Of a stretch of DNA of 64,000 nt, positions 12,212 through 23,278 are shown one piece after another. Numbering within the stretch: position 1 is the first letter of the stretch; every line of letters begins with the position of its first letter. Source of the stretch: Conchocele bisecta (taxonomy: Eukaryota > Mollusca > Bivalvia > Lucinida > Thyasiridae); assembly GCA_029237695.1 (NCBI GenBank), contig CM055271.1:79867488-79931487 (forward strand), read 5' to 3'. The notes under the pieces are model-generated. The model was not told the origin of the DNA. It saw only the letters and a list, made by a program, of their open reading frames with translations, and made no database searches. The position numbers were made by a program, and so were the translations under genes.

Positions 12212-12712
12212 TTAAAGGTGCATGCCCACTCAGTAGGCTAAAAATGCTCTTTATTGGAATTAAATAAGTGTATAATTGTCACTATTCCACTAGTTATAAA
12301 CATTACGAGTGCCCGCTATACAGATATAATCATTTGGTAATATTTATTTTACTGATTGTGACGCGCGGTGGTATCGATATTTTCATGTGCAAATGGGGCA
12401 TGATATTTTATAATTATTTATATTAATTAAATGCATCAACTGAAAAAAATGTTGACTGATTAAAAAGTATGATCATTGCACATCAAAAAATAAATACAGA
12501 GAATAAATAGTAATGTCCGTTAACATTTTAAGGAAACACGGTTATCGTCCCTGATATCAATGTGGACATTTTTGTCTGATATAAAATGTATAATAATGCC
12601 AAACAATACGTGGGTAATGGTAAATGATTGTTTATCTGGCCAGAAAATGTCTCCGATGATGTCTCTGACATAAAGAACATTTTGTGCCTACTGTGTGGGC
12701 ATGTACCTTTAA
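12212..12712. mobile_element. TTAA-flanked MITE
   Basis: TTAAAGGTGCATGCCCACTC at the left, complement of TTAAAGGTACATGCCCACAC at the right. Present at the equivalent place in the inverted unit (36,083-36,582), so it was inserted before the duplication. Confidence 0.8.
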
Positions 12713-12799
12713 CGCTAGCTCCGCACTGTCCCGTGAGACCTATGCATGTGTTAAGTTGTGTTAAGGGTGTTCGCGTTATGCTCCGGACAAATCAGTGCG

Positions 12800-13190
12800 C
12801 GAAAACATAAAGGGAGATAACTAAACTAGAAAATGTGTTCATAGAACACGGATACCACACATATCGCTTTGATAGTAAACAAGGCAAAATTCCAGTGTCC
12901 AAAAGGGAGAGATAGATACTCCATGACACGGAGTTCGAATCAAAAATCGAAATAAACTTTCCGCATCTACTCATCATAAGGAAGCTACATATCAAATGTC
13001 AGTGATGTAGCTATTACAAAAGTTTTACGAGTTACAAGGCAAAATTTTCAAATTCTAATTCAAAAAGGGGGAGATAATCAATGACACGGGGGTCGAATCA
13101 AAATTAACTTTGCAAATCTACTCATAATAAGGAAGCTACATACCAAGTTTCAGGTGTGTAGCTATTAGGGTTTACAAGTTATTCATTATG
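12800..13190 (-). repeat. About 175-bp tandem repeat, two units
   Basis: Units on the - strand begin 'gtaactcgtaaaacttttaa' and contain 'tcatggattatctccccctt'. The inverted copy (35,460-35,990) holds three units plus an extra flank. Confidence 0.75.
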
Positions 13191-13757
13191 TTCAATAGTG
13201 CTGCTTTGACATGACGTGAAATTAAAACATGCATGACAGGATCTGGAAGAATAACCACAGCTCAAGCACGCATATTCAGAATCACGTCTGTTGGTTCTTA
13301 TCCAGCTCCGATTTCTGTCACCTGTCCACAAAATCCAGAATCCAATATTGTCGCAAATTTAATCCTTTATGTTGGTGTACGTTAGAACATAATGTCACTT
13401 AGTACATTATCCAATGCGGGTTGTAATCTCTCGTTTCTCTAAATAAATGCGTCCAACAATCCCTGTAGCTGCTATCGTGATACAAAATGTTAAATGTTCT
13501 GTCAGCGCCTCACATATTGATCTTAATATTCACCATTTTGATTCCAAGTACCAGAATAATGATGTTTCCATGCGCCGTCGTAGTGTTATCTGTCAGATTC
13601 CGTTGTTTATTTGATCAAATTGATGGACAAATTTGTGTCCGCTAATGTCGCCAAGAGCATAATCTGTGACGTTGACTGTAATAATTTGGCATAGCTTCTA
13701 GCTTGTGAATTATTGGTTGAATGAAGTGATCACTATGGTGAATAAGTGTGTATTTGT

Positions 13758-13829
13758 GCCCGGTTTGCTCAGTAGGTAGAGCGATGGTGTGGTAAACCAG
13801 AGATCCCCGGTTCGATTCCGGGCTGGTGC
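13758..13829 (+). repeat. tRNA-like SINE head
   Basis: Has a plausible A box (TTTGCTCAGTAGG, 13,764-13,776), D-arm pairing GCTC/GAGC and a perfect B box GGTTCGATTCC (13,809-13,819) with a CCCGG/CCGGG T-stem. The anticodon loop would read GGT. The acceptor stem (GCCCGGT against CTGGTGC) pairs badly, so this is a tRNA-derived element rather than a working tRNA gene. The inverted unit has the same head with a damaged B box. Confidence 0.65.
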
Positions 13830-13855
13830 GCATCTTTTTCACCCTGTGACATTTA

Positions 13856-14215
13856 GCGCCCAACGTAGTTGCGGGAAGTAACTCTGCAGAATACTCCCGC
13901 ATCGTCCGTACCGAGAGTTATGGTGCTCTCCGTAGGTTTCCCCTGCAAAGTACCAAATCACATCTGATTTGCACTTCAACTGTTAATTGCGACATATTTT
14001 CTGTATTTTTCAATTGAAAGAAATATCAGTATTATACTTATTAATTTCTGTGTAATAAGTAAAGAAAAATATGTCACAATTAACAGCTAAAGCGCGAATG
14101 AGATCCGATTCGGTGTTCTGCAGGAAAAACATATAGAGCACCGTAACTCTGGGTACGGACGATAATTGAGAATTCTGCAGTTACTTGCCGCAACTACTCC
14201 CAACGTGGAGTCGTG
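13856..14215. repeat. Long imperfect palindrome between two tRNA-like heads
   Basis: Left arm 'cgtagttgcgggaagtaact' through 'ctgttaattgcgacatattt' pairs with the right arm 'aaatatgtcacaattaacag' through 'agttacttgccgcaactact', centred near 14,035. The same structure lies at 34,340-34,620 in the inverted unit. Confidence 0.8.
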
Positions 14216-14447
14216 ACTGATGAAGAAATGTTCCACAAATATGGAATTCTGGGTGGAAATATTTCTGCCCAGTGACAATTGTTGCCCAACGAAGGACCGC
14301 GACTGATAAATACTCCCAAAATTGTACCCAAACATATGGAATTCGGAGACAAAAATTAAACATGGAATTCGAGGACGAATTTCAATTTGGCGGAGAAGAA
14401 TGTCAAAGTACGCAACTGACTATGGGGATGAAGTGTGTATGATATGT

Positions 14448-14547
14448 GCCTTGTTAGCTTGCTCGGTAGAGCCATGGGCATGGTTCGGTAAACATGACAT
14501 GGGCAGGTTCGGTAAACATGAGGTCCCTGGTTCGATTCCGGGCCGTT
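14448..14547 (+). repeat. tRNA-like SINE head with internal duplication
   Basis: A box TTAGCTTGCTCGGTAGAGC and B box GGTTCGATTCC. Compared with 34,013-34,088 it carries a tandem duplication of about 24 bp ('ggttcggtaaacatgacatg') in what would be the anticodon arm. It cannot fold as a normal tRNA. Confidence 0.65.
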
Positions 14548-15249
14548 ATTTATCTTTCTCACTCTGTGACACAAGTAAACCGTTTTATTTTAAAGAAATG
14601 GCTATCACCGGAATAAATATTATCTTCACAAAATTTGATTCGGGCCAATAGAAATCAACAGCCAGAACAGAACGTTTGCAGTAATAGAAATCTAATCCCA
14701 AAAATAAATTTTAACTGTTTTTTTTATGATCAGGTTTCGAAAATAAAATATGCTTTTCTTTTAAAATTATTATCAATATGTTCACCATGTTATTATGGTT
14801 AATATGCAATTCACAGTCTCCTTGCAACTTGAAATTGAAAGACATTATGAAAAGTTGTGTTGATCTCAGAAATTGTCATGTCGACTATAGGATCGCGTCG
14901 AAACAATGTTAACAGAATAGGAAAACGTAAGATACCGACGAAAAAGTAAACAAAACGCAAAACTGATGCTTAGCTTTGCCATATTATACCGTAGACCACA
15001 CATTATAATTTGATTTTATATGAAAATAAATATATTGTGAGTATGGTGGTGTCTATTAATGTGTTCTTGATATTCGGAACAGCAGTGACGACATTTTGTT
15101 TTGTCCAAGAAATTGTCAAGGTCAATGTTTCACTGTTTGTCTCGCAATAACCCGCCGATTTATATTTGCGCACCAAAAAAACAGATCACCAATACCGCTG
15201 ACTTTCTAGCCACTTTGAATGAAATATATGGGATAAAATTTTGGATTGG

Positions 15250-15550
15250 AACACGGATACGTTTGTTAACTATTTCGATGTTATTGCCGCATTGGTCAAG
15301 CAGAGCGGTCCGCTGGTTTGACCGCAGAGCGCAGCGTAAAGCGGTCATTCTTTCGCAGTTTAAAGTCAACTGCAATTAAAAGCGGAGCGCAGCGCTAACT
15401 GCGCTATAAGTATTGCAATTCCGCAACCAACTCTTTGGACCGCAGTCACATGATTGCAGTCCGATTGCGGTCCAATTGCAATTAATGGGAACGCGAATTG
15501 CAATCCTGCGCTCCAGGAATTGCAATTCGCCTGGTAATAGAACCGCAGAC
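15250..15550. repeat. GCGGTC / TTGCAATT word mosaic
   Basis: Repeats of GCGGTC, AGCGGAGCGCAGCG and TTGCAATT in both directions, many forming short nested hairpins. Counterpart at 33,005-33,260. Confidence 0.7.
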
Positions 15551-15943
15551 CACTCTGTAGCGCTCAAAATGTGGGCCCTGTGACATTGCTGTGCGATAGA
15601 CAATATATTGCTATAACACGCCACACGAGTGCGCATGAAAAATAAGCACGATGAGTGTTCACTGATTGTGTCTGCATTATATATGTGACTGTAACTGGAG
15701 ATGTGGAGCTTATGATCCAGATCAGCCTGCGCATCCGCACAGTCTGATCAAGATCTGCACTGGTCGTTATTCCATCAATGAAATACTTGTCATGCCTCTA
15801 ACAAGCAATGCAAATCATTATCAGATTACAGGAGTGTGCTACTTGATCAGAAGCTACACTGGTCACAAGTCTTATAAGCCCCATATCTGCAGTCGCAGTC
15901 ACATATGTGGTATCCTGTGCACGTTTCCTCGCGTACAGACTAA

Positions 15944-15952
15944 CTATAAATA
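15944..15952 (+). promoter_or_regulatory. TATA box of copy 2 first exon
   Basis: CTATAAATA stands about 30 bp before a TCATCATAGT initiator-like stretch and 121 bp before the ATG at 16,073. It is conserved in the inverted unit at 32,611-32,618. Confidence 0.5.
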
Positions 15953-16072
15953 CTTGTACGATCTGGAACTGCGCGCACAAGGAGGCTACCACTCATCATA
16001 GTCAATATTCAACCCGTGAAATTAGATATTTATCCTGTGTATAATCGTCGCTACATTTCGGAGTTTTAAATC

Positions 16073-16499
16073 ATGTATTTCGTACTTCTGGGAATACTGG
16101 CGTGTGTCGCGAGTCACGTGATGGCCGCGCCGGGCGGGAATGCATTTTTCCAAGAACCGCAGTGCTCGAAATTTAGTTTCGAGGAGAAAATCCTGGAAAA
16201 AGTCATTAGATTTGAAGTGACGATTGAGGCAATAAAGGGACAGTTTGAGAATATGGAATCGAATCTTCGGCAGGAGCAAGCCGATCTCAGTCGCGACAAA
16301 GATGTCATACTGTAAGAGGTGCGTACTCTGAAGAATAACATTATCGGAGACTTTCAGGAAATGCGCGGCAGCCTGGAGGGACGACAGTCGGCGGCCAACT
16401 CGCGGATTGACGAACTCATAACGAAGACTGAGGCCCAGGTGACGACGATGTCACGTGACGTGCACTCCTTGGTAAATACGACGATAGCACAGACACGAG
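16073..16499 (+). pseudogene. Broken first exon of C1q-domain gene (copy 2)
   Basis: Homologous along its whole length to the intact first exon at 32,490-32,064: signal peptide (MYFVLLGILACVASHVMA) and the start of a coiled coil. Two lesions are visible. Codon 81 is TAA (16,313-16,315) where the other copy has GAG, and the splice donor after ACACGAG reads CTATGT where the other copy reads GTATGT. An 18-bp duplication (TATGTACATACATGGG-type) follows, offering a cryptic GTATGT donor. The frame reopens after the stop. No C1q exon follows on this strand before the N gap at 18,477. A secreted fragment of 80 residues is the most that could be made. Confidence 0.85.
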
Positions 16500-17719
16500 C
16501 TATGTACATACATGGGTATGTACATACATGGGTATGTAGGATTTCACGGCAACATGCGTCTGATTGCAATACATGCATTGGACATTATTATATACCTTCA
16601 TATTTGCCCCATTGACTTTGCATTGTTGCTACCCACCAATAAATTGCCGTATTTTACGCTGTCAAGCAGTCGTATTGTCGCATAACTGCGTCGCGCGCCT
16701 GTGTCGTTAAGCTGACAACAGCTGATCGCGAATAAGGAAATTTCCCAATCCATGGTCCATAAAACTGACATCAGCACCAAAAGATGTCCGTTATGAAATA
16801 TAGCCTGAATGGAATAATACGATAACGTTACATGCCAAATACACTTGTTGCCGACAAAAATCGTTTTAACTCCTAAATTAGGTTGATCGATGAAGGCGAT
16901 GTGGCCTCGTGAGTCGTGCTTCATAGTTTTTTCGGGACGATTTTGAACGTTTTGTGGAATTAACAATAATCATTGACATGGTCGACAAGTAAAATATGTG
17001 TTAAATAAACTTACGTGTTTAACTTAAACTTTAAGTATGGCTTTTTATCCAAATTGAACGCCTTTTTTCCCGGTTTTGTTGTGTCTGTAGTGATGTCAGC
17101 CATCTTGGTTTTTGTCTATTGTATCGATTCAGGTGCGCGAAATGACGTTGTCAAGTTAGTATTCCTACACACAACAATTTGCATAAACTGAAGCCATCAC
17201 AGGCACAGGCGTACATGAGGAAATTTACTCTGAATATTTTGTCAACTTTTGACGCCATTTACGGAAAATATTGTAAATTTTGCAAACGTTGTTCATGAAA
17301 TTACGCCGATGTGCGAAGGTACAAAATCACATGGCGTCTCTCATATGTGTAATTAAAACATTGCGTTTCACTGGCTGAATATGCAAAGCTGAGGTCATGT
17401 AGCTTTGAATTACTGACTGTTTTACACACCACGTCGACTGTTCGAACAATTCAACATTTAAGATTTGGAAAAGTGTTTAACATCCCATCAACAGCAGTCT
17501 CATGGTGCATGTAGCAACTTGCGTTTATCTAGAGATCTTCGATCAAGACACGACGAGGTTTGTATATTTAACCCTTTCACCCCTAAGTAACATGGACTGG
17601 AGCTGGATATGTTAATTTTGCAACCAATCCAACCGTCCGAAACCGGTGTTCAGACTAGTCTATTTATCAAAAGGGGATGTTGTTGTTATCAAAAATATGA
17701 AAAATACTAACTAATCAAA

Positions 17720-17777
17720 AAGTGCTGATCCTGATGAAACTGCTCGTTACGAGGCGCCTCATCTGGATCTGCACTGT
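17720..17777. repeat. Hairpin GAGACGGCTCGT family
   Basis: About 60-bp palindrome with GTGCAGATCC arms and a GCTCGTTACGAG centre. Six copies occur in the window. Confidence 0.7.
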
Positions 17778-17966
17778 TTGCATAAACCGCTATAGCGTGC
17801 TTTTGGGGTCAAAGAAGTTCAAAGTATTTTGTTATCGTCGATGAAGACGCAACGAGGTCTTTCGGCACATTCAAAACGGATAGTTGTTCGCTTGGTTTGT
17901 TAGCTAAATTATACAATGATTGACGAGTGAGCCATATAATATGATCTGATATTCACTGGCAGAAGC

Positions 17967-17975
17967 GGTGGAATC
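17967..17975. other. Empty LINE target site
   Basis: Single GGTGGAATC here corresponds to the GATTCCACC that is duplicated on both sides of the LINE at 28,385-30,614 in the inverted unit. Confidence 0.85.
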
Positions 17976-18476
17976 TTACACTGTACGCTTTCTTTATTTA
18001 CTGATATTTTACATCTACGTCTTTAGAATGTGAAGCAATCAACAAAATGGAAATATGACAATTTATTATATTATCTATAAATAAACAGTACATGATTGGT
18101 CCAGACTGCTATCGGCGAAGCAAAATATAACATCATATTTAATGGGCTTGGGTTTTCCACAGACTATATTCACTGTCTAAATATAGAAAACCTATTAAAC
18201 ACATTACATCTGTAAATAACACCCACACCCCTCAAACAAAAGTTGACGAAATTCAATCAAATATCGATTTTATTGCGAAAAAAATGAGTTCACTATTGGA
18301 ATTTAACATGGAGGCTAAAAATACATTTTTTAATATTTCTTTCTTTTTTGTGGACCGATTTTCAACCATTTAATATTTGTTTGCTTTAGCTACATCATTA
18401 CTAACCAATCTCGCCATGTTTCAGAGTAAATTTCCAAATTGTTTCGTTTTTCGACCTTCTTCCTCACTCCCCACTT

Positions 18477-18976
18477 NNNNNNNNNNNNNNNNNNNNNNNN
18501 NNNNNNNNNNNNNNNNNNNNNNNNNNNNNNNNNNNNNNNNNNNNNNNNNNNNNNNNNNNNNNNNNNNNNNNNNNNNNNNNNNNNNNNNNNNNNNNNNNNN
18601 NNNNNNNNNNNNNNNNNNNNNNNNNNNNNNNNNNNNNNNNNNNNNNNNNNNNNNNNNNNNNNNNNNNNNNNNNNNNNNNNNNNNNNNNNNNNNNNNNNNN
18701 NNNNNNNNNNNNNNNNNNNNNNNNNNNNNNNNNNNNNNNNNNNNNNNNNNNNNNNNNNNNNNNNNNNNNNNNNNNNNNNNNNNNNNNNNNNNNNNNNNNN
18801 NNNNNNNNNNNNNNNNNNNNNNNNNNNNNNNNNNNNNNNNNNNNNNNNNNNNNNNNNNNNNNNNNNNNNNNNNNNNNNNNNNNNNNNNNNNNNNNNNNNN
18901 NNNNNNNNNNNNNNNNNNNNNNNNNNNNNNNNNNNNNNNNNNNNNNNNNNNNNNNNNNNNNNNNNNNNNNNNNNNN
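18477..18976. other. Assembly gap of 500 N
   Basis: Exactly 500 N, a placeholder length. The left edge lies inside a foldback element whose complete form is at 27,649-28,177 and 44,118-44,587. The right edge begins 'ttaaatagagaataccaggc', matching the unit 3' end at 52,500. Frames across it are meaningless. Confidence 1.
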
Positions 18977-19017
18977 TTAAATAGAGAATACCAGGCTAGT
19001 GTCTTTTGATATCAAGT

Positions 19018-19103
19018 GTATCAGGCAAGGTTAGGAAACGCGTAGGAATTCCGAGGCTTGCCGAGGATTTCCTACCGTTTCGGAACCGAGCCTGATAAAC
19101 GTT
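19018..19103. repeat. Long hairpin (ATCAGGC stem)
   Basis: Stem from TATCAGGCAAGGTTAGGAAA to its partner TTTCGGAACCGAGCCTGATA around a GGCTTGCCGAGG loop. Same hairpin at 52,376-52,458. Confidence 0.8.
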
Positions 19104-20397
19104 TTTGTGTTATACCACAATTCCTCCAGACTGTAAATAAAGTAGTCAAATTAGTTATGATTAGCGGGAACTATTTTACGAGGTGAAACGTATTTCGGGC
19201 AGTTACCAATATGAACGCTCGAGGCGTCAATATGAAAATATATTGACGGCTTGCGTTCCATTGTGTTTCAGTTGGGAAACGAAAGTACGTATATAATAAT
19301 ATAGGCGAAGAGTAGGTTTGAGATCGGAAAACAGCACGTTAGCTGTGTTTACAGTAGGTTTCCATTAATATCATTATAACGGAGTGACGATTGTTTATCA
19401 GATATAGCGCAGGAAATGCGGAACAGGTTGATCTGCATTGTAGAGTTTTATTTAGTCTCATAATTCTGTCGTTTTGATGAGAATCAATTACGGTACCGTC
19501 AATGTAAATAAAAACAGTGCATGTGATTGCAAGAAACAACGGTAGTCGATTATTCGTGAATGTTATAATTATAGAGCACCCACAAAACTTATAGGTCATC
19601 GTCTTTTCGTGCGCTATATTTCATCAACATCCGTCCTTTTTGTTCGGAACATGTTAAAGAAAATCTACTGACTTCACAAATTACATCACTTCGGAGAGAC
19701 ATTTTACGACGTGATGTAATCTGTGACGTCGGAATCTGTGTAATCTGTGAACGTCGGAATTGAATATTTACAGGACAAAGACATATATTGGGATCTGAAA
19801 TTAGAATAACCTTATCTGGTGTCAGGTTCTCACCACACCACAGTCACTTAGCCCCACTAACCAAAAGTGATACTATCAGAAAATCAGAACTGAATAAGTA
19901 TAAACACAATGGAAATTTCAGTTAATTTACAACAGCTAAAATGGCCGCCGCCGGTATCCTAGAGCTAATTGCCGGCCGGTAAAAACACACGACCTGCTCA
20001 GTCCAAGGTCGCCGATCAAGTGAGTGAGATAGTATTAGTACTAATATTATTGTTTTTATACATGTATTGGGTATAACCCGATTCAACTGTCGCGTCAAAA
20101 ATGTACACGAGGGTCAAACCAGGGATATCGGGATTCCGCTAAGGATGAAACCCATCGTTAAATGTACCCTTCTCATCCTCCCAACCAACCGCCCATTGGT
20201 GTAAAGAAATAAAGGCATAGAGTTTAGAAAATATAAAATGTATCCCACTCGTTTTAGAGCAATATATTGTCTATCACACTGCATTTTCCCGGAGCCCAGT
20301 AAATTAAATTGAGCGCTAGCTCCATTTATTTTATAACACAGTTATCGACTAACTAGACATGTGATTATCTCAGAGGCAGACGCATAACTGACTACTA

Positions 20398-20398
<1 letters not shown>

Positions 20399-20465
<67 letters not shown>
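20399..20465 (+). repeat. (CT)n microsatellite
   Basis: Pure CT tract of about 67 bp, the inverted-copy counterpart of the GA tract at 4.75 kb. Confidence 0.95.
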
Positions 20466-20467
<2 letters not shown>

Positions 20468-20701
20468 GATAGCAGCGGCCGCGATTCTTACAGGTGAGAA
20501 AATATGATATCTCTTGCAGCCGGTATGATCTGTTGGCATTATGCTTCGCGGGAACCTTATGTAGGCCGTAAGCCAACCAGTGTAGACCTTGAATCTATAC
20601 AGTGGAACCTCTCTAAACCGGACAACAAGAACTGTATATTATAATATTTTTTTATGGGTTTCTTAGTAGTTTGTCTCCGTTGATAATGCCTGTCATGATC
20701 G

Positions 20702-20816
20702 CAGTGAAACCTCGCTAAACCAGACACCCCAGTAGGTAATTTACCGTGAAACCTTTCTAAACCGGACACCCTGGGGACCTCCCAGGGTGTCGGGTTTTGC
20801 GAAATTTCACTGTACA
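20702..20816. mobile_element. pogo-like MITE pair
   Basis: CAGTGAAACCTCGCTAAACC and GTGAAACCTTTCTAAACCGG ends followed by a GGGACCTCCC centre. Matches 50,905-51,020. Confidence 0.6.
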
Positions 20817-21007
20817 GTTGATACAGACAGTGAATACACCACGTTGTCACAGTCGGTTTGCGTTTGCGAACTGGGCAAGCGTCGTTTGCTACCGTTACAA
20901 ATATACGGCACACTCTGAGGACTACATAACCGCCTGTGATAATCTTGCCGGGGTGTACAATCGTCAGTTTAAAGTGTTCGGACACCGCGCAAACTTTAAA
21001 CGGACCG

Positions 21008-21142
21008 CATGTATTGTACACTCCAGTAAGCGCTACAGCCCATGTATTGTACACTCCAGTAAACGCTACAGCCCATGTATTGTACACTCCAGTAAACGCT
21101 ACAGCCCATGTATTGTACACTCCAGTAAACGCTACAGCCCAT
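21008..21142 (+). repeat. 33-bp tandem repeat, four copies
   Basis: Unit 'catgtattgtacactccagt' plus 'aaacgctacagcc', four times. The corresponding sites at about 50,715-50,750 and 4,330-4,362 have one copy each. Because the unit is a multiple of three, long open frames on both strands result; they are not genes. Confidence 0.95.
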
Positions 21143-21298
21143 GGTGTTATTACTTATATTTACACTGAATTTGCTGATGGATTCAAACATGAAAAATAAC
21201 CAAATATAGTGTTACAATTAAGATTACTGTTATTTTACGTATATATTGGTATATTTAATGAGCATATCGTATGATCATATAATATTGCCATGTTTGTA

Positions 21299-21632
21299 CC
21301 GTATCATCGTATAGTACAAACGTACTATACGAATATTATACAAACATACGATATCCGTTCGTATGTACGATATATCCGTACGGATATGGTATGAATATAC
21401 CATAATCTGGTATGTTTGTACGATACAAACGTACCAGAATTATACACATGTATACAAGTCGTATAAACTTACGATTTAAATGGTATATCTATACGATATT
21501 GGTTGGTATGTACGGCACAAACATACCGTACGTTTATATAATATGCATATCGTATATAAAACATATCGTATTGGTATAGTATACGTATAGTCTTGGTATA
21601 GTACGTATAGTTGACCTGCAGAAAAGCGCTAC
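21299..21632 (+). repeat. Serial-palindrome element, full copy
   Basis: About 330 bp made of consecutive perfect or near-perfect short palindromes in TAC/GTA/ATA words: CGTATAGTAC, TATCCGTACGGATA, TGGTATGAATATACCA, GGTATGTTTGTACGATACAA and others. It ends in 'gacctgcagaaaagcgctac'. Confidence 0.85.
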
Positions 21633-22363
21633 TGTAAACGCAATACGTATAATAGGCGTTTGCATTATGGATTTATAGAAGGTGTAAATATATTGTGATT
21701 GAAAACAAGCAGCTTGATTGTGAATTGGCGGTGTGAATATATGTTCAGAAACGTTGATAATCCTGGCAAGATGAACACAGGCGGTGGTGTGTGTACTCGG
21801 CAAGCTGAAGAGGAACAGTTCCATTGTTATATGTCATGTATACTTTATCTCCACAGTATGTACTACAAGCCTCATACTGTAAATAAAGAAAACGCCGTTC
21901 CAATGCATTTTTACAGATATGCCAAAATGTACAGTCGCACTTGTGATAAAGTCCACCTCCGAATGGCAATTACCTGGTTATAGCAGCCACGCTCCTTGTT
22001 TTTACAATTACTAATTTTCTACATAAATTAACCTGTGAACAAATACCGCCTGTCAACAAAGGTCATATGTTTCTCTTCCCATGGCTGGCCTTTATACACA
22101 GGTTTGACGGTACAATCTGGACATGCTACGAAATGTGTGACTCACCTACAGTACACCATCATCGCCCGCACCAATCCTGTCAATCTATGTTAATTTATTT
22201 ATTTCAAAGTACTTGAATATTGTACTTGAAATCAAGCAACTTGATCGACTGAGCCTGAGCACTGCTACAGCTTGATTGCAAATTCGCAATGCGATTAAAT
22301 ATTCAAGAAGCTTTGAATATCTTGACGAGATTAACGCAGGCTGTTTCTTACTACGAAGCTTGG

Positions 22364-22579
22364 TAGAGTGGAACCTATAAAGCGGACTACAAGAAATGTA
22401 TGATCATAATTTTGATGGGTTTCTTGGTCATTTATCTCAGGTGATAATGCCTGTCCGTGATCGCATAGCACACAACTATGGTTCGGAATAATCGAATGCC
22501 TGATTTACAGTGAAACCTCGCTAAACCGGGCACCCTGGGGGACCTACTAGGGTGTCCGGTTTAACGAGGTTTCACTGTA
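22364..22579. mobile_element. pogo-like nonautonomous element
   Basis: Left end GTGGAACCTATAAAGCGGAC, right end a 70-bp perfect-looking palindrome (22,510-22,579) with CAGTGAAACCTCGCTAAACC arms. The interior contains 'ggtgataatgcctgtccgtg'. Related copies at 49,284-49,500, 54,973-55,256 and 63.9 kb. Confidence 0.65.
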
Positions 22580-23121
22580 GTATATTTATCGGATATGGTT
22601 GCACCGTTTACAACTACATTCCTGTGGTTGGTACGTCTACGGGTACTACCTGTGCGTCATGTGTCACATGAGCTGTACTCCGTACCGGTTTCTTGACGAG
22701 AAGCCACTCAGATCTACATATACTTACAACTATCGCATAAACGCATCTCTTACGCCGTTTACTAGACGAAAATGTGTTTATGCAGTATCTTCTGCGTGTA
22801 GCTGAATGAGAATTCGTCAGGAATCTAGCGCCTATTTTGATTTTACGCTCTTACGGAGAGCAGCACTAGTGTTTATAGCAGATATATATTCGCATGTGCT
22901 GAATACAGGCAGTCGGCGTGTTTCGGCTTTCGCCGGTACTGCTATAAGTGAACGGCGCTGGTACTACTGAATACATCAAAATGATTACTTCCTTTAAGAT
23001 TATATAACGCCATTTGCTTTGGTATTTATTATAAGGTATGCAACTTCTGGTCAAACACTCGTATTGTAACAAAATAACATAATACAATTGTCATTTTCTA
23101 TGTACTACATCTATATAGAGT

Positions 23122-23278
23122 ATATTCCATCGTACATTTTGAATAGCGGGAAATAATACACGAGTGTGCGTCGGCTTCCGCGTAAGCAACGTGTGAGCGT
23201 AGCGAACGAGTTGCTTGTACGGACGCCGACGGACACGAGTGTATTATTTCCGCTATTCAAACATGTACGATGGAATAT
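23122..23278. repeat. Long hairpin (GAATAGCGGGAAATAATACA stem)
   Basis: Left arm from 'tattccatcgtacattttga' through 'cgagtgtgcgtcggcttccg' pairs with the right arm ending 'atgtacgatggaata'. The centre holds AGCGTAGCGAACGAG. Counterpart at 48,578-48,734. Confidence 0.9.

Larger units (their letters stand above)
11165..18476 (+). repeat. Segmental duplication, C1q unit 5' half (copy 2)
   Basis: Near-identical in reverse to 37,890-27,880, from the 'aaggtggccgcggcc' segment at 11.2 kb through the first exon at 16.07 kb and the intron to the N gap. Differences are mostly indels: two rather than three 180-bp tandem units near 11.2-11.6 kb, no hexanucleotide expansion near 11.6 kb, a deletion of about 330 bp near 13.19 kb and absence of the LINE. 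Confidence 0.95.

Noticed and set aside
13758..13829. Functional tRNA-Thr gene (GGT loop)
   Set aside because: The acceptor stem mispairs at several positions and the duplicate has a mutated B box; better read as a SINE head.
18377..19009. Long open frames across the first N gap (and 45,153-45,741 across the second)
   Set aside because: The frames are open only because N codons cannot be stops.
20557..21199. Repeated-sequence proteins of up to 187 residues on both strands
   Set aside because: They come from the 33-bp tandem repeat (multiple of three); the single-copy versions in the other units have no such frame.
22599..22805. 68-codon ORF conserved at 49,055-49,261
   Set aside because: Conservation is explained by the recent segmental duplication; no start context, domain or splice evidence.
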